DNA of 36,440 bases from Actinomadura roseirufa (GCF_900659635.1 NZ_CAACVB010000058.1:1-36440); one strand, 5' to 3'. Counted from the stretch's first letter, positions 17,346-25,358 are shown. Numbers and translations are program-made. The notes: a model not told the origin generated them from the letters alone.

Positions 17346-17552
17346 GCGTCATGGGAACGGCGGCGTCACAGAAACCGCGGCGGCACGGAACGGCTGCGTC
17401 ATGGGAACGGCTGCGTCATGGGAACGGCTGCGTCATGGGAACGGCTGGGGCACCGGGGACAACGGGGGCGCGGGAACGGCGGCGTCATGGGAAAGGCGGC
17501 CTCATGGGAGCGGCTGGGGCATGGGTACTGCGGCGTCGCGGGCGCTGCGGCA
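17346..17552. repeat. 17-bp tandem repeat array overlapping the 3' end of the hydrolase gene
   Basis: About 12 head-to-tail units of ~17 bp. The best-kept copies are GTCATGGGAACGGCTGC at 17398, 17415 and 17432, with diverged units on both sides. The last units run into the coding end of the hydrolase/ADC-like gene, whose stop codon (17502) lies within the array. There are no spacers between units, so it is a minisatellite rather than CRISPR. Confidence 0.75.
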
Positions 17553-19565
17553 GGACGGGGAGCGCAGGCACAGGAGCGGGCGCGCGCCGTCCAGGCCGAG
17601 GGCGCGCAGTTGGCGCGCCAGGGGATGGTCCGCCGGTCCGACCGTGAGCCGGACCCTTGGTGAGGGGTGCGCCCGGCCGCGGCCGCGCAGCTCGATGCGC
17701 GAGCGGACGGGCGCCCCACCGAGGTCGGAGTGAACGACCAGGTCGCGGGCCGGGACCGGCACGCCGCGGCCGACGACCCCGGCGAGCGTCAGGACGGTGT
17801 CGTCGCCGATGCCCGCCTCCACGCGCAGGAGGCCGGCGCCGCCCTCGATCCGCAGCGCCCCGAGCGTCGCCGGATGGCCCCAGATCTCGTTCGCGGCGGC
17901 GCGGGCCGGCTCGGTGGTGGCGAGGGTGCCGAGGAAGCGGACGGCGAGCCGGGAGGCGCGCGGTGGGCCCGCGACGACGATGCCGAGGGCCAGCTCGCCG
18001 TGGTCGCCGAGGGTGACGCGCCGGTTCTGGGCGGCGTACAGCACGGCGATGGCCCGGCCGCCGACGCGCGCGGCGGCCCGCCGGGCGGCGGGCCCGCCGA
18101 GCAGGTCAGCCGCTGCCGCCGCGTCCGCGGCGAAGTACGCGGTGACCACGTGCGCGTCGTCGCAGCGGACGGGCAGCTCGACGGGTCCCCGCGTGGTCGC
18201 GACGGTGCGCCGGGCGCCGCTCTCGTCGTCGTACAGGCGGTAGAGCTGCGTGCGCGTCACCGGGCCCCGGTAGGGGCGCAGATCCTCCTCGACGTGGTCG
18301 CGGACCTCGGGCAGGTCGTGGGTGATGTTCGCGGTGTAGTGCTCGATGCTGTGGCAGGCGGGGAACTCGTGCGCGGGGTCGGTGTAGTCGGCCACGTACC
18401 AGTCGGGGTGGAGGTCGAAGCAGTTCCCCGCGCCCTGCCCGTCCAGGCTCGGGATGAGGTCGTGCTGGTTGGTGATGCTGGTGACCCGGGTGCGGGACGA
18501 GACCGGCCGCTTGAAGTCGATCGGCGACCCGATGGCGACGGCGTGCGTGACGGTGTAGCGGGCGCAGAACCCGGGGTCCTGCGCCAGGCTCATGATCGCC
18601 GCACCGCCGGCGCTGTGCCCGATCAGCGCCAGCTCCGCGCCCGCGGGCACGCCGAAGTCGTCGATGGCCTTGGCGAGCGCGCGGCTGTAGGGGGCGCTGT
18701 CGAGGAGCGTGCTGCTGAACGCGCCGAGCAGGTCGCCGGGCGAGTCGGAGTCCGGGACACCGATCCTCATGCCCGGCACCTGGACGACGTAGCGCTCGGT
18801 GGCGTCGGGCCCGGTCACGCTCTGCACCAGGGCCCGGCCGGTGGGACCGACGACGCAGATGTTGGCGAGGAAGTCCAGCAGGGACCCGGTCCGGCGCAGG
18901 CGCTCGGCCTCGGCCGGTTCGGGGTGGACGCGGCGCGCGGCGCCCGCGCCGGAGTCCAGGACGGCCACGGCGCGGTTGCTCAGCCCGGTGACGGGGTCGG
19001 CGGTGGCCGCCGCCGACCCCGAGGCGATCAGCCAGGCCGTGTGGTCGTTGAGCGGGTTCTGGTCGAGCAGCGCGCGCAGGGCGAGGATCTCCCCGAAGAT
19101 CGGGGCGACGGCGGTCAGCGCGCGCGCCGCGCCGCGGTCCCGCACCAGCGCGTACAGCGCCCGCGCCGACTCGATCTCGCGGTCGGCGGCGACGGCCTCG
19201 TTGAGCCGGCGCAGCAGCGGGTCCTGGGCGAGTTCGGGATTGCGCAGCGTCACGGCGGCGATGCGCAGCCGCAGCGACGTGGTCATGAGCGCGACGGCGA
19301 GACTTCGCGCGCCGACCATCCCGCCGATCCGGGCGCCGACCGCGCCGGCCCGGCCCCCGGCCAGCGCGTGGCCCAGGCCCTTGCGGCTGGTCACCGCGTG
19401 CAGGAGGGCGCGTCGGGCCCGCAGCGCGCCGTCCGGGCCGGCCGGGCGGGCGCCGAGCGCGGCGGTGGCGTGGACGGAGGCGGTGCGCACCGACTCGGCG
19501 ATCTCGGCGAGCTCGCGGGCCGCGGCGAGCAGCGCCCGGCCGTCGGAGGTGTCGTCCATGGTCAC
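17502..19565 (-). CDS. Alpha/beta hydrolase (lipase-like) fused to an acetoacetate-decarboxylase-like domain
   Basis: A 687-residue protein with three parts. Residues ~1-215 are helical and unrecognised. Residues ~220-455 are an alpha/beta hydrolase with nucleophile elbow GHSAGG (Ser318) and a likely catalytic His409 (SIEHYT); ITNQHDLIP may supply the acid. Residues ~465-687 resemble the acetoacetate decarboxylase (ADC) fold (VVTAYFAADAAAAADLL ... LGDHGELALGIVV ... ARAAANEIWGHPATLG). In that family EIWGYPK carries the Schiff-base lysine; here the position is Ala566, so classical decarboxylation is unlikely. GTG at 19565 has AAGGAG 5 nt upstream. It lies 20 bp downstream of the cyclooxygenase-like gene in one operon, so it may release or process its fatty acid substrate or product. 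The C-terminal residues are encoded within a 17-bp repeat array. Confidence 0.82.
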   Translation of the reverse strand: MTMDDTSDGRALLAAARELAEIAESVRTASVHATAALGARPAGPDGALRARRALLHAVTSRKGLGHALAGGRAGAVGARIGGMVGARSLAVALMTTSLRLRIAAVTLRNPELAQDPLLRRLNEAVAADREIESARALYALVRDRGAARALTAVAPIFGEILALRALLDQNPLNDHTAWLIASGSAAATADPVTGLSNRAVAVLDSGAGAARRVHPEPAEAERLRRTGSLLDFLANICVVGPTGRALVQSVTGPDATERYVVQVPGMRIGVPDSDSPGDLLGAFSSTLLDSAPYSRALAKAIDDFGVPAGAELALIGHSAGGAAIMSLAQDPGFCARYTVTHAVAIGSPIDFKRPVSSRTRVTSITNQHDLIPSLDGQGAGNCFDLHPDWYVADYTDPAHEFPACHSIEHYTANITHDLPEVRDHVEEDLRPYRGPVTRTQLYRLYDDESGARRTVATTRGPVELPVRCDDAHVVTAYFAADAAAAADLLGGPAARRAAARVGGRAIAVLYAAQNRRVTLGDHGELALGIVVAGPPRASRLAVRFLGTLATTEPARAAANEIWGHPATLGALRIEGGAGLLRVEAGIGDDTVLTLAGVVGRGVPVPARDLVVHSDLGGAPVRSRIELRGRGRAHPSPRVRLTVGPADHPLARQLRALGLDGARPLLCLRSPSCRSARDAAVPMPQPLP

Positions 19566-19585
19566 GGGATCTCCTTCCCGCGCCG

Positions 19586-22093
19586 CTAGAGGGCGCCGCG
19601 CCAGGTCATGCTGACGAACCGGGGCCGCGGATCCTCCGGGACGTTGCGGTGCAGGACGTCCGACACCGTGCGCGTCCCGCCGATGATCCGCATGCCGAGC
19701 GGGGTGAACGTCGCGGAGTTGAGCACGCGGGGCGCCAGCAGCGGGTTGGTCAGTGCCTGCGAGAACGCGTCGATCGCGATGATCTTGGTGAGCAGCGGCG
19801 GCAGGATCGCCTTCGCCGACCCGGGCTCCTCGGCGAACAGGCCGACGTACAGGTCGACGTCGTCGACGGTGCCGTACAGGTCGCGGAGGGCGCCCTGCAC
19901 CCGGGGGTCGCCGGTGATGTGCTCGAAGCGGCGCACCCGCGGGAACCGGCAGTGCTCCCGGTAGTCGTTGTAGGACGCCAGTTGCAGGGCGCGCCCGCCG
20001 GCGATGGACGCCTCGTCCACCTCGCGGAGCACGGGGTCGGTGTTGAACAGGCCGAGGCGGCCGGCGCGCTGCTCGGAGGCGTCCTCGAAGAGCCGCCCGA
20101 GACCGGTCTCGGGCAGCAGCGCGGAGCCGAACAGCGTGGCGGGCAGCGGAACGTCCCGGTTCCCGATGCTCAGCGTGGACGGGACGAGGCTGTGCCACCG
20201 GTAGACGAGGTTGAACTCGATCGACGCCCAGTTCTGCCGCTGCCACGGCGCGCGGGCGAGCCTGCGGGTCAGCCGCGGGTCGAGCAGGAAACGGAAGTGG
20301 TAGGGCGTGATGTGGTTGATGTACTCCTCGACCACGATCTTGATGACGAGGGCGATGACGATGTTGCGCGCCGTCTGGAACAGCCGCTCGTCGTCCCACC
20401 GGGGGTAGGTCGCGGCCAGCAGCCGCGCCACCCGGTTGTGCTCGCGCAGGAACAGCACGGTGAACATCGCGAAACCGACCTGGAGGTTGCCGCGGTCGCC
20501 GCCGAACGCGAAGAGCGTGTCGCGCCGGGCGGCGTCGACGACCTCCAGGCGGGCGACGCTCAGCGCCGCGAACTCCGGCTTGATCCGGCCCTGCTCGCAC
20601 AGGTACGGCGGGAACTCGCCGCCGTTGACGAGCCGGCTCTTCAGCAGCCCGCCGTCGAAGGCGCGGACGGCTCCGGTCGCCTCCTCGCCGAGCCCGTACA
20701 GCGGGTTGACGTCGATCTCGTGGTTGGAGGTGTTACGGCTCGGGTCGCGCGGCACGCGGCTCTCACCGCGCAGGAACCCGTCGGTGAACCACTGCGCGAA
20801 GTAGGCGAACAGCACCGTCGAGCGCGGGCACGGGATCATCTCCTCGCCCCGCGCGAACAGCGCGGCGGCCCGCTCCGCCGAGGGCCGCACGGCCCCCTCG
20901 GGCACCGGCGCCGGTGGCAGGTGGCGGCCCATGTAGGACCGGTCGGTCAGCGACGTCCACGACGTGTACGGGGACTTCGTGCTCAGCGGCTCGGGCCGGG
21001 CCGGCATCTCCCGGACCGCGCTGTCGATCAGTACCGCGTTGAGCCCCAGCCGCACCGGCCGGACGGCCTCGGCGAGTAACCACAGCGGCCTGCCGTGCGT
21101 GAGCGCCAGATACCGGAGCCGGTTGACCGCCCCGTCCGTCGCCACGCTCCGCGCCTTCGCCGGACCGGCCACCACCGGCCGCCCGCGCACCAGCCCCCCG
21201 CCACGCCCACGCCCCTTCCCCGCTCCCCCGCCCACACCACGCCACGCGCCCTTCCCTTGACCACCCGGTCCGCCATCGCGCCCCTGACCGCCGCCGTCGT
21301 CCCCGGCCCCCACGACCGCGAAGAACGCCCCACGCCGACGCCGCGCCAGGCCACGCCGGGAGAAACGCCCGGTGCCCCGCTCCGCCGCACCCCTCTCTCC
21401 CCTCGTCGCGGCGGATCCCACCGCCGTAACGACCGCCCTCGGGCCACTTCGGGAAGAACCGCCGTCACCGGACGACCCACCCTTGGCCTCGGCACCGCCT
21501 TCCCCCAGACCGCCGGCCTCCTGCTGCCCGTCGCCGCGCCCTTCCGCGCCGACGGACTCCACCGGCCCGCGAAGCCGACCCGACCGCGCACGCCGCAGCA
21601 CAGAACCCTCGCTCTCCACCCCCACAACCCCACCCGAAGCACCGGATTCAGCAACACCCGCCGCGCCGCCGCCCCCGGCCGCGCCAGAGCCGGGCTCCGG
21701 CTCCTGCCGCGCCGCGCCAGAGAACGGCGCGCGATCACGAGCCCGCCGCGCACGCCGCAGCGCACCTCCGTCCTGCTCCGCACTCTCGCTCTCAACCCCC
21801 ACAACCCCACCCGAAGCACCGGATTCAGCAACACCCGCCGCGCCGCCGCCCCCGGCCGCGGCGGAGTCGGGCTCCGGCTCCTCCTGCGCCGACCTGGACG
21901 GCTCGGCGGTGGCGGGGAGCGGGGGGCGGTCGCGGGGTGGCCAGGCGCGGCGGAGGGCGGCGCGGACGCCGCCGCGGTCGTGGGGGCGGCCGCCCGGCTC
22001 GGTGACGGGCCGGTCGCCGGCCGGGGAGAGGGTGTCGCCGGTGGCAGGGTCGCCGGTGTGGGGTACGCCGTCGTCGCCGTCGCGAGGGGTCAT
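19586..22093 (-). CDS. Cyclooxygenase-like heme dioxygenase (animal peroxidase family) with repetitive N-terminus
   Basis: An 835-residue protein. From ~330 on it closely follows prostaglandin H synthase: FAYFAQWFTDGFLRGE, NTSNHEIDVNPLYGL, LFLREHNRVARLLAATYP, LFQTARNIVIALVIKIVVEEYI and the core NLVYRWHSLVP. In that core Tyr631 and His634 match the radical tyrosine and proximal heme ligand of COX (Tyr385/His388). The distal His after AQ is Trp435, so ordinary peroxidase chemistry is doubtful. The family oxygenates unsaturated fatty acids to hydroperoxides. Residues 1-~325 are low-complexity, rich in Gly/Ala/Glu/Arg, with a ~59-residue unit duplicated almost exactly. ATG at 22093 is 1 nt after the P450 stop and follows AAGGA, so translation of the whole N-terminus is likely. 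There is no signal peptide. Confidence 0.9.
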   Translation of the reverse strand: MTPRDGDDGVPHTGDPATGDTLSPAGDRPVTEPGGRPHDRGGVRAALRRAWPPRDRPPLPATAEPSRSAQEEPEPDSAAAGGGGAAGVAESGASGGVVGVESESAEQDGGALRRARRARDRAPFSGAARQEPEPGSGAAGGGGAAGVAESGASGGVVGVESEGSVLRRARSGRLRGPVESVGAEGRGDGQQEAGGLGEGGAEAKGGSSGDGGSSRSGPRAVVTAVGSAATRGERGAAERGTGRFSRRGLARRRRGAFFAVVGAGDDGGGQGRDGGPGGQGKGAWRGVGGGAGKGRGRGGGLVRGRPVVAGPAKARSVATDGAVNRLRYLALTHGRPLWLLAEAVRPVRLGLNAVLIDSAVREMPARPEPLSTKSPYTSWTSLTDRSYMGRHLPPAPVPEGAVRPSAERAAALFARGEEMIPCPRSTVLFAYFAQWFTDGFLRGESRVPRDPSRNTSNHEIDVNPLYGLGEEATGAVRAFDGGLLKSRLVNGGEFPPYLCEQGRIKPEFAALSVARLEVVDAARRDTLFAFGGDRGNLQVGFAMFTVLFLREHNRVARLLAATYPRWDDERLFQTARNIVIALVIKIVVEEYINHITPYHFRFLLDPRLTRRLARAPWQRQNWASIEFNLVYRWHSLVPSTLSIGNRDVPLPATLFGSALLPETGLGRLFEDASEQRAGRLGLFNTDPVLREVDEASIAGGRALQLASYNDYREHCRFPRVRRFEHITGDPRVQGALRDLYGTVDDVDLYVGLFAEEPGSAKAILPPLLTKIIAIDAFSQALTNPLLAPRVLNSATFTPLGMRIIGGTRTVSDVLHRNVPEDPRPRFVSMTWRGAL
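21608..21715. repeat. In-gene direct repeat, copy A (offset 177 bp)
   Basis: About 108 bp nearly identical to 21785-21892. The 177-bp offset equals 59 codons, so the peptide unit (GGGGAAGVAESGASGGVVGVE on the minus strand) is repeated in frame in the disordered N-terminus of the cyclooxygenase-like protein. Confidence 0.9.
21785..21892. repeat. In-gene direct repeat, copy B (offset 177 bp)
   Basis: Second copy of the 177-bp-spaced unit. The core stretch from CCCCCACAACC to GCCCCCGGCCGCG is identical between copies; only a few substitutions occur near the ends, suggesting recent duplication or gene conversion. Confidence 0.9.
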
Positions 22094-22094
22094 G

Positions 22095-23393
22095 TCAGGG
22101 TCCTTCCTGGCCGAGGCCCAGCAGGAGACGGTCGGGGAAGACGCCGCGGTCGCGTTCGACCCTGCCGTCCGGGGGCGGAAGCAGCCGCAGGCCCGGACGG
22201 CGGAGCAGGCGGCGCAGGGTCTCGCTGATCACGGCCGTGCCCGGGTGGACGCCGACGCAGGCGTGCGGGCCGTGGCCGAAGTGCAGGTGGACGTGGGGCG
22301 GACGATCCAGGCGGAAGACGTCCGGTTCGGGGACGGCGGTCTCGTCCGCCATCGCCGAGGCGACCGCCGCGAGCACGAGGGCGCCCGCCGGGACGGTCGT
22401 CTCGTGCGGGGTGCCCGGCGCGAGGACGTGGTCGCGCTCGCAGGTCCGGGCGATCACGGTGAGGAACGGGTCGAAGCGCAGGGCCTCCCACACGTGCCGG
22501 TCGAACAGGTCCGGGTCGGCGGCGGCCCGGACGGCGGCCCGGTGCAGCCCGGGGCGGCCGAGGATCTGCCCGACCGCGTGGACCATGGAGCCCGAGGCGT
22601 TCTCGGCGAACCCGAGCAGGAGCCCGGCGACGTTGGCGGCGACGCGCCGGTCGTCGAGCCCGAGCCCGGCGGGGAGCCGCGTGCACAGCAGCCGGGTGAG
22701 GACGTCCTGCGGGACGGCCGGCGGGGACGCCCGCACCGCGGCGCGGCGCTCGTCGAGCAGCCCGCGGAGGTAGGCCATCATCTCCCCGCCGGCGCGCACG
22801 GACGCCGTGTGGACCGCCGGGTCGCCGGTGAGGTTGGCGGTGAGGTCGGTCATCACGGTCCGGGACCAGCGGGACAGCGTGGCCGGGTCGGGGCCGGGGA
22901 AGCCGAAGTACTCGGCGCACACCGCCGCGCAGACGGGCCGGAACAGCTCGCCGACCGCGTCGATCCGCCCGTGGGGGGCGGCGGCGTCCAGCGCCTCCTC
23001 GGCGACGCGCCCGGCCAGCGCGCGGACCTGCGGCACGTCCTCGGGCGGGAGCATGACCTGCATGAGGCCCTTCTCCCGCCAGTTCAGCGGGGTGGCGTCG
23101 CGGGTCAGCATGACCGGACAGCCGAGCGCGGGGTCGAGCCGGGCGGCGTAGCCGGCCACGGTGAAGCTCTCGCCGCGGGAGAGGACCTCGGTGACCTCGG
23201 CGAACCGGGTGACGAGGGTGAAGGCCGGCGTGACGAGGACGGGACGGTGCGCGCGCAGCTCGGCGAACAGGGGACGCCGCTCGGTGCGCAGCCATCCGGC
23301 GAGCAGCGCGGCCGCGGCCGCGGGGTCGGCCGCGCGGGCCGCGTCGTACCTGGGGAGATAGCCGTCGGCCGTCTTGTCGTCGAGCCGGTTCAT
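22095..23393 (-). CDS. Atypical cytochrome P450 (possible hydroperoxide isomerase)
   Basis: A 432-residue bacterial-size P450. The heme loop is FGHGPHACVG with Cys379; the K-helix ExxR is EALR. The I-helix reads LLLGFAENASGS, where a normal monooxygenase has (A/G)GxET: Glu264 is kept but the oxygen-activating Thr is Asn265. An I-helix Asn is characteristic of P450s that rearrange peroxides rather than use O2, such as allene oxide synthase (CYP74), prostacyclin synthase and the fungal Ppo P450 domain. The next gene, 1 nt away, encodes a cyclooxygenase-like dioxygenase, mirroring the Ppo pairing. Start ATG 23393, with AAGG about 10 nt upstream. No ferredoxin gene is nearby, consistent with a self-sufficient isomerase. 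The function is inferred. Confidence 0.9.
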   Translation of the reverse strand: MNRLDDKTADGYLPRYDAARAADPAAAAALLAGWLRTERRPLFAELRAHRPVLVTPAFTLVTRFAEVTEVLSRGESFTVAGYAARLDPALGCPVMLTRDATPLNWREKGLMQVMLPPEDVPQVRALAGRVAEEALDAAAPHGRIDAVGELFRPVCAAVCAEYFGFPGPDPATLSRWSRTVMTDLTANLTGDPAVHTASVRAGGEMMAYLRGLLDERRAAVRASPPAVPQDVLTRLLCTRLPAGLGLDDRRVAANVAGLLLGFAENASGSMVHAVGQILGRPGLHRAAVRAAADPDLFDRHVWEALRFDPFLTVIARTCERDHVLAPGTPHETTVPAGALVLAAVASAMADETAVPEPDVFRLDRPPHVHLHFGHGPHACVGVHPGTAVISETLRRLLRRPGLRLLPPPDGRVERDRGVFPDRLLLGLGQEGP

Positions 23394-23640
23394 GCGGCGC
23401 CGCCTTCACTCCGGGGTCGCGTCGGGCACCGGCCGGACCGGCCGCGGGACCGGCGACAGATTTCCTCCATGGCCTGTCGTAGCCGAATGAGAGCCCAAAG
23501 TAACGGCTATGCACGGTTTTGGCAACATAGAGTCAGGAGATAAGCGCAAAGAGTAACAGTAAATTGACTAAAAGGTAACTGCCAGTCAGGCGGGCGAGTG
23601 GCGTTGAATCGGGCCGGAGAAGGCCGGAGAAGGAGGGCAC
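23394..23640. promoter_or_regulatory. Divergent promoter region between P450 operon and desaturase
   Basis: 247 bp with a marked AT-rich core at about 23490-23590 (GTAACAGTAAATTGACTAAAA). It must contain promoters for both directions, so the dioxygenase operon and the desaturase are probably co-controlled. I do not see a clean palindromic operator. Confidence 0.55.
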
Positions 23641-24636
23641 ATGCCCGCACGCTCAGGCTGGGCCGAGCCGGAGACGGCCGGTACCGCGCCCGTCTCGGCG
23701 GCCCGCCGCAACGCCTACCTGGTCACGCTGGTGGTCCTGCCGGCGGTGGTGCCGGCCGCGGCGGCGGGGGTGGCGTGGGGACGGGGAGTCGGGCCGCGCG
23801 ACCTGGTGATCGCCGCCGTGATGTACACCGTCAGCATCTTCGGCATCAGCGTCGGCTACCACCGGATGCTGACCCATCGCGCGTTCAAGTGCCGCAGGCC
23901 GCTGCGCGTCGCGCTCGCGCTGGCGGGCGGCCTGGCGCTGGAGGGGCCGGCGTCGCTGTGGGCGGCCGAGCACCGTCGTCACCACAAGTACGCCGACCGG
24001 CCGGGCGACCCCCACTCGCCGTGGGCCTACGGCGAGAGCGCGTGGGGCCTGGCGCGGGGCGTCCTGCACGCGCAGGTCGGCTGGTTCTACACGGCGCGCC
24101 GGCGGTCCGACCGCCGGCACTGGGTCCCCGACCTGCTGGACGATCCGGACATCAGGCGGCTCGACGCCGCCTATCCCCTGACGGCGGCGGCGTCGTTCGC
24201 GCTCCCCGCGCTGGCCGGGGGGCTGTGGTCGGCGTCCTAGGCCGGCGCGTGGACGGCGCTGTTCTGGGGCGGGCTGGTCCGGTACGCGGTCGTGCACCAC
24301 GTCACGTGGTCGGTCAACTCGATCGCGCACGGGTTCGGCGGGCGCGCCTTCACCACGCGCGACCGCTCCAGCAACGTCCGGTGGGTGGCGCTGCTGACGT
24401 TCGGCGAGGGGTGGCACAACTGGCACCACGCCGACCCGACCAGCGCCCGTCACGGCGTCCTGAAGGGTCAGCTCGACCTGAGCGCGGTCCTCATCCGGGG
24501 CTTCGAACGGGCCGGATGGGCCTACGACGTGCGGTGGCCCGACCCGTCCCGCGTGGGTGAGCGCCTGCTTCGCGGACCGGCGGCCCGTCCTCCGGGCGAC
24601 CTCGGAGAAGACGACACGGTGGCCACGCGGGCGTGA
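23641..24636 (+). pseudogene. Fatty acid (acyl-CoA type) desaturase interrupted by an in-frame TAG
   Basis: The frame encodes a complete membrane desaturase of ~331 codons with the three histidine boxes: HRMLTH (near residue 79), EHRRHH (near 110) and, after the break, GEGWHNWHH (near 260). HHVTWSVNSIAH is also conserved. Codon 200 (24238-24240) is TAG; the same frame then continues to 24636. In relatives this position falls in a Trp-rich membrane segment (SW.GAWTALFW), so TGG to TAG by one G-to-A change is the simplest explanation. The upstream part (23641-24240) lacks the third His box and would be inactive alone. AAGGAGGG precedes the ATG. Alternatives are a sequencing error or stop readthrough. 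If functional it would supply unsaturated fatty acid to the divergent dioxygenase operon. Confidence 0.85.
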
Positions 24637-24667
24637 CCACCGTCAGGGTCGTGCGAGGGGGAGCCGG

Positions 24668-24961
24668 TCAGGCGATGTAGACGCTCTGGCCGAACTCGAA
24701 CGTGCCGCGCCTGTTCGGGTCCAGGCTGGCGATGGCGTCGCCCTTGCACCGGTTCCCGCGGAAGATGAACGCGGTCGTGTTGGTGCGGTTGACGGCGGCG
24801 AGCCCGGCGTGCTGGGTGGCGTAGCAGCCGCTGGGCCGGTCGTGCCGCTGGGCGTTGAGCCACAGGGCTCCCTCGGCCGCCTGGGCTCCGGAGGCGGGCA
24901 GCGCGAGGGTACCCAGCGTCGTCGCCCCGACGAGGGCGAACAGGGGTATGGCACGTCGCAT
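24668..24961 (-). CDS. Small secreted protein with two cysteines
   Basis: A 97-residue protein: Sec signal peptide MRRAIPLFALVGATTLGTLALPASGAQA (as two hydrophobic stretches ending AQA) then a ~68-residue mature domain (ALWLNAQRHDRPSGCYATQ ... FRGNRCKGDAIASLDP ... FEFGQSVYIA). The two cysteines could form a disulfide. The pattern is reminiscent of the beta/gamma-crystallin-like or peptidase-inhibitor I36 proteins of actinomycetes, but I cannot confirm it. AGGAG lies 6 nt upstream. It follows another small secreted-protein gene on the same strand and may be in the same unit. Confidence 0.72.
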   Translation of the reverse strand: MRRAIPLFALVGATTLGTLALPASGAQAAEGALWLNAQRHDRPSGCYATQHAGLAAVNRTNTTAFIFRGNRCKGDAIASLDPNRRGTFEFGQSVYIA

Positions 24962-25043
24962 GGTGGTGTCTCCTGGGGGGTTTTCGGGGGGACGATCCGG
25001 CGGAGGGTCCGCCGGGCCTTCGGTGGCGAGCGGCCGGGACGGG

Positions 25044-25358
25044 TCAGTCGAGGTGCCGGATGTACACCCAGTCGACCTCGCCGTCGCCGTCGGCCCCGCC
25101 GCGCTGGCAGCGCTCCAGCATGCGGTTGCCCTGCGAGTCGCGGGTGATGCGCTGCGTCCCGATGGGCTTGAACCTGCCGTCGTGGCCGAGGCAGCCCTGG
25201 GGGCGGACGGCGGCCGGGGGCGCCGGCGCGGCGGTGCTCGCGGGGGTACCGGACGAGACGGGGGACGAGGCCGGCGCGGGGGCCGCCGACGCGGGAGCCG
25301 CGGCGAGGCCGGTGAGGACGGCGGCCAGAGCCGGACCTGCGAGCAGGCGTGCGACCAT
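25044..25358 (-). CDS. Small secreted protein, Ala/Pro/Ser-rich then two-cysteine domain
   Basis: A 104-residue protein with signal peptide (MVARLLAGPALAAVLTGLAAAPASA), a low-complexity Ala/Pro/Ser stretch (residues ~26-50) and a ~50-residue domain (GCLGHDGRFKPIGTQRI ... RMLERCQRGG ... EVDWVYIRHLD). AAAGGGAA precedes the ATG. An imperfect long inverted repeat lies 45-82 bp upstream. The family is unknown; its arrangement with the neighbouring two-cysteine secreted protein suggests a related extracellular role. Confidence 0.7.
   Translation of the reverse strand: MVARLLAGPALAAVLTGLAAAPASAAPAPASSPVSSGTPASTAAPAPPAAVRPQGCLGHDGRFKPIGTQRITRDSQGNRMLERCQRGGADGDGEVDWVYIRHLD

Noticed and set aside
17346..17552. 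CRISPR array
   Set aside because: Units of 17 bp are directly adjacent with no unique spacers and no cas genes nearby.
19570..20600. Continuation of the hydrolase frame upstream through the cyclooxygenase-like gene, giving a fused 1032-codon frame
   Set aside because: The upstream part is an out-of-frame reading of the dioxygenase gene; AAGGAG before GTG 19565 marks the true start.
24238..24636. Programmed readthrough of TAG in the desaturase as the preferred explanation
   Set aside because: No special downstream context or suppressor tRNA is visible; the window's tRNA reads UUA, not UAG. A point mutation is simpler.
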